NCBI GenBank assembly: GCA_034429215.1
Contig: DAOUGI010000101.1
Coordinates: forward strand, 42,425 to 106,424
Direction of reading: 5' to 3'
Length of the DNA: 64,000 nt
From: JAFGOG01 sp034429215
GTDB lineage: Bacteria; Chloroflexota; Anaerolineae; JAAYZQ01
In this document: piece by piece, positions 1 to 11,734 of the stretch
Layout: each line of letters opens with the position of its first letter
Numbering within the stretch: the first letter of the stretch is position 1
Made by a program: the position numbers and the translations under genes
Notes under the pieces: model-generated
The model's database searches: none
Told to the model about the DNA's origin: nothing
The model's input: only the letters and a program-made list of their open reading frames with translations

Positions 1-934
1 CGGCCAGCGCCAGCTCTCGCAGGTCGTCCACCAGGCGGCTCAGCAGGCGGGTCTCGTCGTACAGATGTGAGATCTCGGTCTTGTCCAGATCGTACACGTC
101 GTCGAGTATCGCCCGCAAGTTGCCCTGGAGCACACTGAGAGGAGTGCGCAGCTCGTGGGCCACGTCGGCCACCAGGCTCTGCCTCAGGACCTCTGCCTTT
201 TTCAGGGCGCTGGTCATCTCGTTGAACGACTGGCCCACCTCGGCCACCTCGGCGCTTCCTTCGACCTTGACCTGCTGGTCCAGGTTGCCGCCGGCGACAG
301 CGCGGGCAGCGGCCGCCAGGCGTTGCAGCGGCGCGGTCAAGTTGCGGCTCAGGATCAAACCCATAATCAACCCCAGGCCCACGGCCAGCGCCGCCCCGAC
401 CCACAGCGTCTTCTGGACACGAGCAAGAAATTGCTTTTCAAGATCGCCCAATCGATTCTCTTCTTCGCTGCCAGGGAGGGACAGCAATAGGTAGCCGATC
501 ACCTCTTCGCTGTAGTCTGGCGTGATGGCCACCGCCTTGGCCTTTTCCTCAGAGCTCAACGACTTGCCCACCGCTTTGTCGGCGCTGTCGTACACGATCT
601 TGCCCCTGGCATCGGCCAATACGACGTCCAGCGGCCCGGCTTGCATACTGGGGCGCCAACCATCGTCCACAAACTGGGGCATGTCCATCCCCATGGAGCC
701 GTTGACAAAGACGCCGCCAGACAGCAGGCTGTCCACCCCCTCCCAACTGCCGTAATACTGGTAGTACTCGACCAGTTGCTGCATGCCGCTCCCGGCAACC
801 TGCATCCCGCTGTCTGTGATGTACCGCCGAAGCTCAACGCCTGTCGTCCGGTTAATCAAGAGCGCGATAGCCCCCACGGCGACCAGCACGACAAAGGCAA
901 TGACCAGGGTCAGCCGTACCCAAAGTCGGTTCAT
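1..934 (-). CDS. Sensor histidine kinase (3' end cut by window edge)
   Basis: Membrane sensor kinase of a two-component pair, incomplete because the window ends inside it. The ATG at 934 overlaps the stop of the response regulator gene by four bases (ATGA), so the two are translationally coupled. Translation shows a membrane helix at residues 7-27, an extracytoplasmic sensor region to about residue 175, a second helix at about 176-196, a HAMP linker containing NLTAPLQRL, and a HisKA motif VADVAHELRTPLS with the phospho-accepting His at 260. The ATPase domain lies outside the window. The sensor region is unrecognised. It probably phosphorylates the regulator at 931-1629. Through htrA, the operon may be controlled by the TGGAGA array at 2994-3031, which would make the system autoregulated; that link is inferred. 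Confidence 0.9.
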   Translation of the reverse strand, partial: MNRLWVRLTLVIAFVVLVAVGAIALLINRTTGVELRRYITDSGMQVAGSGMQQLVEYYQYYGSWEGVDSLLSGGVFVNGSMGMDMPQFVDDGWRPSMQAGPLDVVLADARGKIVYDSADKAVGKSLSSEEKAKAVAITPDYSEEVIGYLLLSLPGSEEENRLGDLEKQFLARVQKTLWVGAALAVGLGLIMGLILSRNLTAPLQRLAAAARAVAGGNLDQQVKVEGSAEVAEVGQSFNEMTSALKKAEVLRQSLVADVAHELRTPLSVLQGNLRAILDDVYDLDKTEISHLYDETRLLSRLVDDLRELALA

Positions 935-1629
935 CTGTCTTCTCCCACTACCAACCGATAGCCCACGCCGAATACCGTTTCGATCAGATCGGTTGCCCCA
1001 CCTTCCTCCAGCTTTTTGCGCAAATTCTTGATGTGGCTGTCCACCGTCCGCTCCAGTCCTTCGTAGCTGTAACCAAGGCCTTTTTCTATCAGCTCCAGGC
1101 GGGTGAGGGTGTGCCCTGGGCTCTCGGCCAGCGCGCGCAACAGCCCGAATTCGGTGGGCGTCAGGTGCACCGGCCGGTCTTCAACCTCAACTCGGTAGGA
1201 ATCGGTGTCGATGACCAGGTCGCCGGCTCGGACCACCTTCGGCGGCGTGGTTTCTCCTTGGGCGCGCCGCAGGACGGCCCGGATGCGGGCCATCAGCTCG
1301 CTGGGGTTAAAGGGCTTGGTCACATAATCGTCGGCGCCCAGCTCAAGGCCGACAATCTTGTCGTGGTCGTCCACGCGGGCGGTGAGCATGATAATCGGCA
1401 TGGCCGCCAGGCTCGTGTCGCGGCGGACCGTCTGGGTCACGTCGAGCCCGTTGCGGTCGGGCAGCATCAGGTCCAGGATCACCAGGTCCGGACTCTCCCG
1501 GCGGAGGGCGTGTAGGGCCGTCTCGCCGTCGTAGGCAACCAATACCTGATAGCCGCTTTGCTCCAGGTAAGCGCGTGTCAGCCGGACGATCTCCCGGTCA
1601 TCATCCACTACAAGGATCCGCTGCGGCAT
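931..1629 (-). CDS. OmpR-family response regulator
   Basis: DNA-binding response regulator, 232 residues, the normal size for the OmpR/PhoB family. The receiver domain has the acidic pocket at D10-D11, phospho-acceptor D53 in VILDLMLPD and the conserved K105 in VTKPF. A winged-helix domain follows (about 130-228) with the typical ending GVGYRL. It overlaps the downstream kinase by 4 bp and lies 67 bp after htrA on the same strand, so the three may form an operon. OmpR/PhoB regulators commonly bind direct repeats spaced about 10-11 bp. It is therefore the best local candidate for binding the 11-bp-phased TGGAGA arrays upstream of htrA and of the secreted protein gene at 3193-3873. That assignment is inference. 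Confidence 0.93.
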   Translation of the reverse strand: MPQRILVVDDDREIVRLTRAYLEQSGYQVLVAYDGETALHALRRESPDLVILDLMLPDRNGLDVTQTVRRDTSLAAMPIIMLTARVDDHDKIVGLELGADDYVTKPFNPSELMARIRAVLRRAQGETTPPKVVRAGDLVIDTDSYRVEVEDRPVHLTPTEFGLLRALAESPGHTLTRLELIEKGLGYSYEGLERTVDSHIKNLRKKLEEGGATDLIETVFGVGYRLVVGEDR

Positions 1630-1696
1630 CAGTCACTCCCTGCCTGGTACAACACCAGGGCTTTGCTTGCGCGTGTCACCACTCCCCCGTGCGCGA

Positions 1697-2923
1697 CTAT
1701 TGTGGTTCCTCGCCAATCGTCACCGGCGCCGTCAGCTCTTTGCCGTCGCGCAGGACGGTCAGTTGCACCGTGTCGCCGATGCTCGTGTTGTTCTCCAGGT
1801 AGACTGTCAGATCTTGCAGGCCTTCGATCGCCTCGCCGTTCACAGCCACGATCACGTCGCCGCCCACCGGCAGCCGGTAGCGGCCCATGCGCAGATACTG
1901 GTTTCCACCACGAATTCCCGCCTTGTCAGCCGGACCGCCGGCGGTAGCTTCGAGCACCAACACACCCGATTCGGCGCCAACCTCAACACCATATCGGCGC
2001 AGCGTGGCCACCGTCGAGGAGGACAGGTCCAGCGGTTCTATACCCAGCCAGGGGTGGGCATAGTAGCCGCTTGCGATCAGCTCGGGCACGACTCGGGCCA
2101 GGGTGTTGGCCGACACGGCAAAGCCGATGCCCGCCGAGGAGCCGCTGGAGCTGATGATCTGCGAGTTGACGCCAATGACACGCCCTTGCAGGTCGAGCAA
2201 GGGGCCGCCCGAGTTGCCGGGGTTGATGGCCGCGTCGGTTTGGATGGCCTCGCCGATAAAGCTGTTGTCCTCCGCGCCCTCGATCACCCGTCCCAATGCG
2301 CTGACCACACCGGTGGTCAGTGTCCGCTGCAGACCGTAGGGGTTGCCGATGGCGACGACGAACTGGCCGACCCGCAGTTGGCTCGAGTCGCCCAGGGCGA
2401 GCGCCGGCGGCAGCTTCACACGATTGGCGGAGCCAATCGAGTCAACCTGCAGCACAGCCAGGTCGTTGGTCGGATCAGAGCCTACCACCTCCGCCTCGTA
2501 GACCTGTCCATCGGCCAGGGTTATCAGAATCTCGTCTGCACCCTCGATGACGTGATAGTTGGTTACGATGTGACCCTGGTCGTCATACACAAAGCCTGAG
2601 CCGGTCCCTTCCTGGGGAGAAGCCCCGAAGAAGCGGTCATAGGCAGTGCTGCGGTTGGTGATATTCACCACCGACGGGCTGGCGGCGTCATAGACGTCGA
2701 TGACCCGCGCTTCCAGATCGTTGGCGGCTGCCTGCTCGTCAAAGGCGGCCGAGTCGTCCCGCTGTTCCACGGCCGTAGGCGTTGGGATAGCGGTGACCGT
2801 CGGAAGCACGGCAGAGTCCTGTTGTGGTTCCGGGGTGGACAGCGCCAGATCAGTCAGGCCACACCCCGTGGTCACGAGCAGCACTGCCAGCAAGATAATC
2901 CAGAACAGCCTTTTCCGAAACAT
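1697..2923 (-). CDS. htrA: HtrA/DegP-type serine protease, lipoprotein, one PDZ domain
   Basis: Extracytoplasmic quality-control protease, 408 residues. A lipoprotein signal with a VTTGC lipobox (lipidated C21) is followed by a Thr/Pro-rich linker to about residue 70. The trypsin-like domain has the full triad: H124 in TNYHVIEG, D154 in DPTNDLAVL and S238 in GNSGGPLL. A single PDZ domain covers about 300-400. The start follows a GAGG-rich ribosome site. Upstream lie a -10 TATCAT at 2977-2982 and four TGGAGA elements at exact 11-bp steps (2994-3031), the arrangement expected for an activated promoter. Followed by the OmpR-type regulator and its kinase, it resembles the Cpx-degP logic of envelope stress, though that parallel is only by analogy. 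Confidence 0.92.
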   Translation of the reverse strand: MFRKRLFWIILLAVLLVTTGCGLTDLALSTPEPQQDSAVLPTVTAIPTPTAVEQRDDSAAFDEQAAANDLEARVIDVYDAASPSVVNITNRSTAYDRFFGASPQEGTGSGFVYDDQGHIVTNYHVIEGADEILITLADGQVYEAEVVGSDPTNDLAVLQVDSIGSANRVKLPPALALGDSSQLRVGQFVVAIGNPYGLQRTLTTGVVSALGRVIEGAEDNSFIGEAIQTDAAINPGNSGGPLLDLQGRVIGVNSQIISSSGSSAGIGFAVSANTLARVVPELIASGYYAHPWLGIEPLDLSSSTVATLRRYGVEVGAESGVLVLEATAGGPADKAGIRGGNQYLRMGRYRLPVGGDVIVAVNGEAIEGLQDLTVYLENNTSIGDTVQLTVLRDGKELTAPVTIGEEPQ

Positions 2924-2976
2924 AACCTCTTCCTCTCTAATTGTGTACCCTACCAGCTTTCAAACAACCAGATGTT

Positions 2977-3031
2977 ATGATAGCAAAAAGATATGGAGAT
3001 TCAATGGAGATTAGGTGGAGAGTAAGTGGAG
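2977..3031 (-). promoter_or_regulatory. htrA promoter with four-copy 11-bp TGGAGA operator array
   Basis: On the plus strand TGGAGA begins at 2994, 3005, 3016 and 3027 (last copy TGGAGT), each exactly 11 bp apart. An htrA-directed -10 TATCAT sits at 2982-2977, 11 bp from the nearest repeat. No good -35 is present; the array occupies that position, as in class II activation by PhoB/OmpR-type regulators. The same geometry recurs at 3930-4007. Confidence 0.75.
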
Positions 3032-3060
3032 TTTTCCACGACTATCGGACGGCCAAAAAG

Positions 3061-3096
3061 ATGAAAGAAAACGGGCGAGGGTTGCCCCTCGCCCGT
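3061..3096 (-). terminator. Intrinsic terminator after the 3193-3873 gene
   Basis: A perfect 10-bp stem (3071-3080 with 3087-3096, loop of 6) reads on the minus strand as ACGGGCGAGG and its complement, followed by TTTTCTTTC. It lies about 100 bp beyond the stop of the secreted-protein gene and separates it from the htrA promoter. Confidence 0.88.
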
Positions 3097-3192
3097 ACCT
3101 CTAAACCTCTGATTCTGCTGCACCCGCGATCAGCTAACTGCTCCCTGCGTGAGACCACCCCCCTTCCAAGTGTGTGTCTCGCAAAGCTCTGG

Positions 3193-3873
3193 CTAGAATC
3201 CGTCCGTACCAGAGTCCGTCATGTCGCTGTGCCGGCCACCCTCGTGTTTCAGGCCTTCCCAGGTGCTGTCCATTTTCTCGATTGCCCTAGTCTCAGCCTT
3301 TTCCAACTGCGAGTCGGCCTGCTCCTGGGTGATGTCGCCGCCGGCCACCTTCTCGTCCAGCTTTTCCTTCACCTGGGCCAGGTAGGCATCGATGATGGTC
3401 TGGGTGTCGACGCCCTTTTCCTCGGCCAGTGCGGCGATGGTCTTGCCGTTCTCCAGTTCGGTGAGCAGATCCTCCAGCTCCATGCCCAGCTTCTCGGCCG
3501 CTACCGACCTCAGGCTGACCCCTGAAACGCGCCCCATTCCCCTGTCCATCTTGCCGAAGGCTTTGCCCAGCCCCGCACCGGCGGATGCCCGGTCCAGCCG
3601 CGACTGGAGCTCTGCGGCCTGTTCCTCGGTCAGCCGGCCTTCGCTTACAGCCTGATCAATGACCTGCTGCTCGGCCTTGTCCACAGCGGCGTCGTATTCG
3701 TCAACGCTGATGCCCAAGATACCAGCGAGTGCCTCTTTGAACTTGGTGACATAGTCGAACGGCGAGTCGGAGGTGCCAGTGTCACCTTGGGCAAAAGCAG
3801 CGACTCCCACGGCCGCTATCCCCAGGACCGCAACCAGCATGGCGATCCCCACGATCTTGAACAGTCTTTTCAA
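3193..3873 (-). CDS. Secreted alpha-helical protein of unknown function
   Basis: Not assigned to a characterised family. The 226-residue product starts with TTG, six bases after a strong GGAGG, and has a classical signal peptide (hydrophobic to about residue 27, likely cut after AFA). The mature part is highly charged and predicted helical, with repeated segments such as GRLTEEQAAELQSRLD and GDITQEQADSQLEKAE that look like two related helix-turn-helix units. Similar short secreted proteins are common in Chloroflexota and Firmicutes, from memory. Its promoter carries a TGGAGA array with the same phase and -10 distance as htrA, and a terminator follows it. Shared control with htrA suggests an envelope-stress role, perhaps a periplasm-type chaperone or kinase modulator; this is inference from regulation only. 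Confidence 0.8.
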   Translation of the reverse strand: MKRLFKIVGIAMLVAVLGIAAVGVAAFAQGDTGTSDSPFDYVTKFKEALAGILGISVDEYDAAVDKAEQQVIDQAVSEGRLTEEQAAELQSRLDRASAGAGLGKAFGKMDRGMGRVSGVSLRSVAAEKLGMELEDLLTELENGKTIAALAEEKGVDTQTIIDAYLAQVKEKLDEKVAGGDITQEQADSQLEKAETRAIEKMDSTWEGLKHEGGRHSDMTDSGTDGF

Positions 3874-3929
3874 GCTTACCCTCCTCGAGCACTGTTTTGC
3901 GGGTCTGCCCCACTTGCTCTATTGGCTCC

Positions 3930-4007
3930 ATCATACCAAAGACTTGTGGAGATCTGACGGAGATCTGTTGGAGGTTTTATGCAATTGGTGTGGAGATTGT
4001 GAGGAGC
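3930..4007 (-). promoter_or_regulatory. Second 11-bp-phased TGGAGA operator array and promoter
   Basis: Repeats start at 3947 (TGGAGA), 3958 (CGGAGA), 3969 (TGGAGG), 3991 (TGGAGA) and 4002 (AGGAGC), with a degenerate unit at 3980, so all are multiples of 11 bp apart. A minus-strand -10 TATGAT lies at 3935-3930. The distance from -10 to the first repeat is identical to that at htrA. The array fills the space up to the stop of the glycoside hydrolase gene. Confidence 0.72.
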
Positions 4008-4010
4008 CGG

Positions 4011-5747
4011 CTAGAAGAACTTTTCGCGGCGGGGCCGGCGGCGCCAATCGAGGACGATCAGCGCGGTTACGGCCAGCAGTGCCAGGCCCAGCCCGGCCAC
4101 GGGCAGGGTGGGGAAAGGAGACGGCTGCCCGACGCCAACCTCAAAGGCATCTACCGTGCAGACCGGCGGCGTCCCCCCGGCCGCGGCACTCGAAGTCTCG
4201 CTCACCGTCAGGCGCAACACGTGCTGGCCAGGGCCCAGGCTGCGGGCGATCGGCAGGCGAGCTTGCCATTCGATCTCTGGGAAATAGAGATCAACATAAG
4301 ACCGGCCCTGATCGTCCACCGGTAGGCCAGGCACGTTGCGGCCATCGTGGGTGACCAGCAGCCGTCCCTCCTGAGGGCCCCGCCGGGCGATCAGATCGAG
4401 CGAATTGCCCTCGAAAGCAATGGTCAGGCTGGCTCCTTGCTGGTCGCTCTCCAACAAGGCCTGACCGCTGGCCTCCGGCGCGATACCAGCGCGCCATCGA
4501 TCGTCGGCCTGCACAGCCGGTGCTGTTTCCTGGAAAAAGCCGGCCGACGCAACGAGCAGTGTTCGCGTCGCGTCCAACACGCCGTCGTACACCCGCCGGG
4601 GTGTAAAGTCGACGTCTACCATGCGAAAGTAGTAGGCAGCATCATCAGGGCTGTATTGCTGGCCAGTTTGGCGGAAGTACCAGATGCTAAAGACCCCGGC
4701 CCAGGGCCACTCGCGCTGAGCCAGCTCGATGCCTTGCAAGGTGTATTCGGACTGCTGCTCCTCGCTGACCCGCTCCCAGATGAGCGCCTCGTCACCAAAG
4801 CTCTCTGGTGCAGCATTCCAGCCATATTCGACAAACCATATTGGTTTGTCCGAGTCGCCATGGCGCTCCATGATCTGCCGCTGGAGCACCACCCGCTGGA
4901 AGTTCAACACCTTCTCGTCGGGCGGGTCGGTGGGCGGCCGGTCAAAGCCAAAGGCGTTGGCTGCCAGGATGTCAAAATAGGCGCCCGCCCCAGCCTGATA
5001 CATGGCCTCCAGGTAGTCTGTGTCGGGCATGGACCGCCACTTGCCCGGCTCGGGATGGAGCTCGCCCAGGGTGATAGCCAAGGGAGCGGATAGCACATAG
5101 ACGGTGGGATCGGCTTCCTTGGCCCGCCGGTAGGCGATCTTGAGCATCTCGGTATAGGCGGCCGGATCGACCGCCTGTTCGCCCCATTCGGGGTAGATGT
5201 TGGGCTCGTTCCAAATCTGGATGTAATGGATGCGTCCTCGAAAGTGATCGACAAAGGCATAGACGAAATCACCATAGTCGGTCAGATCGGTGGGTGGGGT
5301 TTCGTCCCGCGAGTCTGAGGGGCGCGCCCAGGCCGGGGCGCGGTCCAGCCGGGCAATGACCTGGAGGCCGTTAGACTGGTAGAGATCGACAATTTGGTCG
5401 AATTTTTCCCAACTGCTGTCGCGACTGACCAGGTCTATGAACTCGCCTTTGCGCAGCGGCTCGATCTCGGCCCAGGCGAACTGCTGCCTGGCCCAGCCAA
5501 GGCCTGCCTGCCGGGCCATCTCGACAGTTTGCTCGCGCTTCCAGGGCTCGACCTCGCGGCCGAGAAAAAAGTTGGCGCCGTAGGGGTTGACGTCGGTGTT
5601 GGGAATGGTACGCGCCGGCCGCGCATTGCCGTCAGAGGGCCGAACGGCCAGAGCGTGACGGATGAGCACCAGACTTAGCAGCCCGGCCAGGATGACCAGG
5701 GCCGCTATCAACCCGGCAGTCCGAAGACGCACGCTCGGCCTCCGCAT
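4011..5747 (-). CDS. Membrane-anchored clan GH-A glycoside hydrolase-like protein
   Basis: A 578-residue protein with an N-terminal signal-anchor helix (about 10-30) and a second helix near the C-terminus (about 545-565) followed by an arginine-rich tail, so the catalytic part is outside the cell. The central TIM barrel is of the cellulase/xylosidase type. E181 in IQIWNEPN fits the acid/base and E307 in WFVEYGW the nucleophile of clan GH-A. A beta-sandwich-like region (about 400-530) with LDLIARRGPQEGRL may be a carbohydrate-binding module. Substrate cannot be told from sequence; beta-xylosidase, endoglucanase or a cell-wall polysaccharide hydrolase are all possible. It stands alone on the minus strand between the rhodanese gene and a TGGAGA array. 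Confidence 0.82.
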   Translation of the reverse strand: MRRPSVRLRTAGLIAALVILAGLLSLVLIRHALAVRPSDGNARPARTIPNTDVNPYGANFFLGREVEPWKREQTVEMARQAGLGWARQQFAWAEIEPLRKGEFIDLVSRDSSWEKFDQIVDLYQSNGLQVIARLDRAPAWARPSDSRDETPPTDLTDYGDFVYAFVDHFRGRIHYIQIWNEPNIYPEWGEQAVDPAAYTEMLKIAYRRAKEADPTVYVLSAPLAITLGELHPEPGKWRSMPDTDYLEAMYQAGAGAYFDILAANAFGFDRPPTDPPDEKVLNFQRVVLQRQIMERHGDSDKPIWFVEYGWNAAPESFGDEALIWERVSEEQQSEYTLQGIELAQREWPWAGVFSIWYFRQTGQQYSPDDAAYYFRMVDVDFTPRRVYDGVLDATRTLLVASAGFFQETAPAVQADDRWRAGIAPEASGQALLESDQQGASLTIAFEGNSLDLIARRGPQEGRLLVTHDGRNVPGLPVDDQGRSYVDLYFPEIEWQARLPIARSLGPGQHVLRLTVSETSSAAAGGTPPVCTVDAFEVGVGQPSPFPTLPVAGLGLALLAVTALIVLDWRRRPRREKFF

Positions 5748-5774
5748 ATCGCAGGCGGCAATCCGTGTTACAGA

Positions 5775-6338
5775 CTAGGGCACCGGCGTGCCGCCAGCCG
5801 TCTCAACTGCGAATCCGGCCCGCTGCCAGGCAGCAAAGCCACCCAACAAAGCTCCTACGTTGGGGAACCCTTCATCGATCAGCATCTGTGCCACACGGGC
5901 ACTTGCTTGCTCCTGCGCTCAGGTGCAATACAAAATCAGCTGTTTGTCGCGGGGCAGCTCACTCAACCGCGTCCCTATCTCACTCTCGGGGAATAACAAA
6001 GCGCCGACCGCGTGTGACTGGTCGTACGCAGAGCTGTCACGGATGTCGATCAGCACCGCCTGCCCTTTCTCCAGCAGGCTCTGCGTCTCTTTGAGGGTGA
6101 CGCGCGGCACATCAGGATAGGGGATCGACTGGGTGGGCTGGGGCTCGACGGTCACCACCGGCACAGAGATATCTTCGGGCCGGACAGCGGCAGCGCTGGA
6201 TATGCGTTTCTCATTGAGCACGATGGCACCGACGACGAGAACCACCATCACCACGCCGACGATGATCGGGATGATATAGGACGATATTCCGTTTGCTTGA
6301 CTTGTCTTGCGAGCAGTACGCCGGTTTTTTTTCGCCAT
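5775..6338 (-). CDS. Membrane-anchored rhodanese-like protein, predicted selenoprotein
   Basis: A conventional reading stops after 139 residues at a TGA (5921-5919), exactly inside the rhodanese active loop. Reading through that TGA gives a complete 187-residue protein ending at TAG 5777-5775. One membrane helix (about 20-41) places the rhodanese domain outside. The loop reads Y-C138-T-U140-A-Q-E with SARVA after it, matching the common rhodanese pattern YCxCPNExxSARVA, so selenocysteine replaces the second Cys. The remainder (GFPNVGALLGGFAAW) matches the family's C-terminal half. A perfect 5-bp hairpin (5888-5902) begins 17 nt after the TGA. Four other genes here have TGA at known Sec positions. 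A recent nonsense mutation is the alternative, but would have to hit the CxC position by chance. Confidence 0.75.
5888..5902 (-). promoter_or_regulatory. Candidate bacterial SECIS hairpin in the rhodanese gene
   Basis: GTGCC and GGCAC pair around a CGTGT loop, starting 17 nt after the in-frame TGA. Comparable hairpins follow the TGA codons of fdhA (GGTGGCC stem, GGTCT loop), fdnG (GGTCT loop), hdrA (GGATGCC stem, GGTC loop) and mvhD (TGCCACTA stem). Bacterial SECIS elements lie within the coding region just after UGA. Confidence 0.5.
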
Positions 6339-6412
6339 AGACTCCTTACCTATTTGGACACACCGTTCTTGTAATCGGCCGGCCCAACGACCGGCGGGAC
6401 GGCGTGCGGCCT

Positions 6413-6441
6413 ATTATACAGTCAAGGGCGGGCGAATGCAA
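6413..6441 (-). promoter_or_regulatory. Promoter of the rhodanese gene
   Basis: Minus-strand TTGCAT (6441-6436), 17 bp, TATAAT (6418-6413). The transcript would start about 70 nt before the ATG, with a GC-rich hairpin and a TAAGGAG ribosome site in the leader. Confidence 0.7.
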
Positions 6442-6463
6442 CACTGGAACAGCGGCAGTACGG

Positions 6464-6525
6464 TAAAAAAAGACCTGACGGGTTTTTGTCCGCTCCGGGA
6501 TGCTTGGCAAAAACCCGTCAGGTCT
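6464..6525 (-). terminator. Terminator of the sigma factor gene
   Basis: Perfect 18-bp inverted repeat (6471-6488 with 6508-6525, loop of 19) with AGACCTGACGGGTTTTTG as its 5' arm on the minus strand, followed by a run of T (6470-6464). It begins just past the stop codon. Confidence 0.92.
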
Positions 6526-6537
6526 GTTGAGGCGACG

Positions 6538-7752
<1,215 letters not shown>

Positions 7753-7999
7753 CCCGATCCTGTTCCTCCACATGCCTGGAGAGCCGCTGCGAGCCCAAGC
7801 AATACCCGCCGCGCGATACTGGGACAGCACCAGTACTCCGCAGACGGCGGCAATTTTCAGCTTGGGTATATTGTATGCTTGATTCTCCCGGTCATTCAGT
7901 AACCTCTGTTACACCCGGTTTGGCGGCTAGAGGTTCAAAAGCTTACGTATTATACCACGGAAATGGCAAAAATGTACCCCCCCAATTTGACCAATTTTC
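7753..7999. other. Divergent intergenic region between rpoD and hppA
   Basis: No gene seen. A minus-strand TATAAT at 7955-7950 could serve rpoD but lacks a convincing -35 (GTACAT at the expected distance). The plus-strand promoter of hppA follows at 8000. Confidence 0.5.
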
Positions 8000-8028
8000 T
8001 TGACTTTTTCGACCATGTTGGGTAAAAT
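8000..8028 (+). promoter_or_regulatory. Promoter of the pyrophosphatase gene
   Basis: TTGACT (8000-8005), 17 bp, TAAAAT (8023-8028). The leader is about 70 nt and ends in AAGGAGG, 8 nt before the GTG start. Confidence 0.72.
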
Positions 8029-8104
8029 GGTGCGGTTATCCGGCCGGAAGTGATGGCAGGCTCGGAGCGAATTCAATCCTAAGGGTTTCAAGGAGGAAAC
8101 AGTC

Positions 8105-10381
<2,277 letters not shown>

Positions 10382-10394
10382 CGTCTAGATAGTA

Positions 10395-10428
10395 AAGGGC
10401 CTGGGGGTTGTCCCCAGGCCCTTTTTTT
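10395..10428 (+). terminator. Terminator of hppA
   Basis: Arms AAGGGCCTGGGG (10395-10406) and CCCCAGGCCCTT (10412-10423), 5-nt loop, followed by T7. It could also stop tyrS transcripts from the other side, but the T-tract favours the plus strand. Confidence 0.93.
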
Positions 10429-10432
10429 ATGA

Positions 10433-11665
10433 TCAGCGGGCTATAATGCGGTGGTACCTTTTCTTGCCAGCTCGAAGCAGGATCCGACCGTCGACCAGGT
10501 GCCCGGCAGCGATCACGGCGTCCAGGTCGGCCAGCGGCGCGTCGTTGACGTAGGCCCCCCCCTGCTCGATCAGGCGGCGGACCTCGCTGCGCGACTGGCA
10601 CAGACCGGCGCGCTGGAACAGCTCGATGGCCGGGATGCCGGCGGCCAGCTCGGCCATGCCGATCTCGGTCGTGGGCACGGCGTCGCCGGCCTCACCCCCG
10701 CCAAAAAGCTTGCGGGCGGCATCCTCGGACTGGCTGGCCGCCGCCTCGCCGTGGAGGATCTTGGTCGCTTCAAAGGCCAGCACCTGCTTGGCCTGGCGGA
10801 TGTCGGCGCCGGCCAGCCGCCCCAGCTCGCGCACCCGGTCCATCGGCAGAAAGGTAAAGAGGGCCAGGAAGCGCTGGACGTCGGCGTCTTCGGTGTTGAT
10901 CCAGAACTGGTAATAGTCGTAGGGCGACACCCGCTCCGGGTCGAGCCAGACTGCACCGCGCTCTGACTTGCCCATCTTGACCCCCGAGCTGGTGGTGATG
11001 AGCGGGAAGGTCATGGCAAAGGCCGGCACGCCCTCGACGCGGCGGATCAGGTCGGCCCCGGCCAAGATGTTGCCCCACTGGTCGCTGCCGCCCATCTGCA
11101 GCACGCAGCCATATTCACGGTACAGGTGTAAAAAGTCGTACGACTGGAGCAGCATGTAGTTGAATTCGAGAAAGTTCAGGCCGCCTTCGCTGTCGTAGCG
11201 GGTGCGGTACGCTTCGGCGGCCAGCATGCGGTTGACGCTGAAATGCCGGCCGATGTCGCGCAGGAACTCCAGGTAGTTGAGCTTGCGCAGCCAGTCGGCG
11301 TTGTTGATCATCAGCGCCTTGCCCTCGCCAAAGTCGAGCAGAGCAGCCATCTGCTTCTTTAGCTGGACCAGGTTGGCGTCGATCTGCTCGACGCTGAGGA
11401 GCTGGCGCATCTCGGTCTTGCCGCTGGGATCGCCGATCATGCCGGTGCCGCCGCCGATGACGCCGATCGGCCGGTGGCCGTGGCGCTGCATGTGGGCCAG
11501 GGCCATGATCGGCACCATGTTGCCGACGTGAAAGCTGGACGCGCTGGGATCAAAGCCGATGTAGCAGGTGATGGGCCGCTCCACCGCGGCGCGCACACCG
11601 TCGGCGTCGGACGCCTGCTCGATAAAGCCGCGCTCGGTCAGGACGTCAAACACATTCTCCTTCAT
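10433..11665 (-). CDS. tyrS: Tyrosyl-tRNA synthetase
   Basis: Charges tRNA-Tyr in the cytoplasm; 410 residues, standard for the bacterial class Ic enzyme. The HIGH-type motif appears as FHVGNMVP, the KMSKS loop as KMGKSERG, and a C-terminal S4 RNA-binding domain (about 345-405) includes SEVRRLIEQGGAYVND. The ATG at 11665 follows GGGGAGAG. Regulation is visible: a leader peptide gene with six tyrosine codons (11799-11906) and an intrinsic terminator (11735-11768) lie between the promoter and this gene. That indicates attenuation in response to charged tRNA-Tyr. No T-box sequence was found. Confidence 0.96.
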   Translation of the reverse strand: MKENVFDVLTERGFIEQASDADGVRAAVERPITCYIGFDPSASSFHVGNMVPIMALAHMQRHGHRPIGVIGGGTGMIGDPSGKTEMRQLLSVEQIDANLVQLKKQMAALLDFGEGKALMINNADWLRKLNYLEFLRDIGRHFSVNRMLAAEAYRTRYDSEGGLNFLEFNYMLLQSYDFLHLYREYGCVLQMGGSDQWGNILAGADLIRRVEGVPAFAMTFPLITTSSGVKMGKSERGAVWLDPERVSPYDYYQFWINTEDADVQRFLALFTFLPMDRVRELGRLAGADIRQAKQVLAFEATKILHGEAAASQSEDAARKLFGGGEAGDAVPTTEIGMAELAAGIPAIELFQRAGLCQSRSEVRRLIEQGGAYVNDAPLADLDAVIAAGHLVDGRILLRAGKKRYHRIIAR

Positions 11666-11734
11666 CTCTCTCCCCTTTCTGCACTCTGCCAGGAGGTCTG
11701 TTCCGATTTCTCAAGCGCACTATGGCGCCTGTCC

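Noticed and set aside
7753..7830. Longer sigma factor starting at 7830
   Set aside because: The extra 26 residues are not sigma-like and have no ribosome site; the ATG at 7752 is preferred, though not proven.
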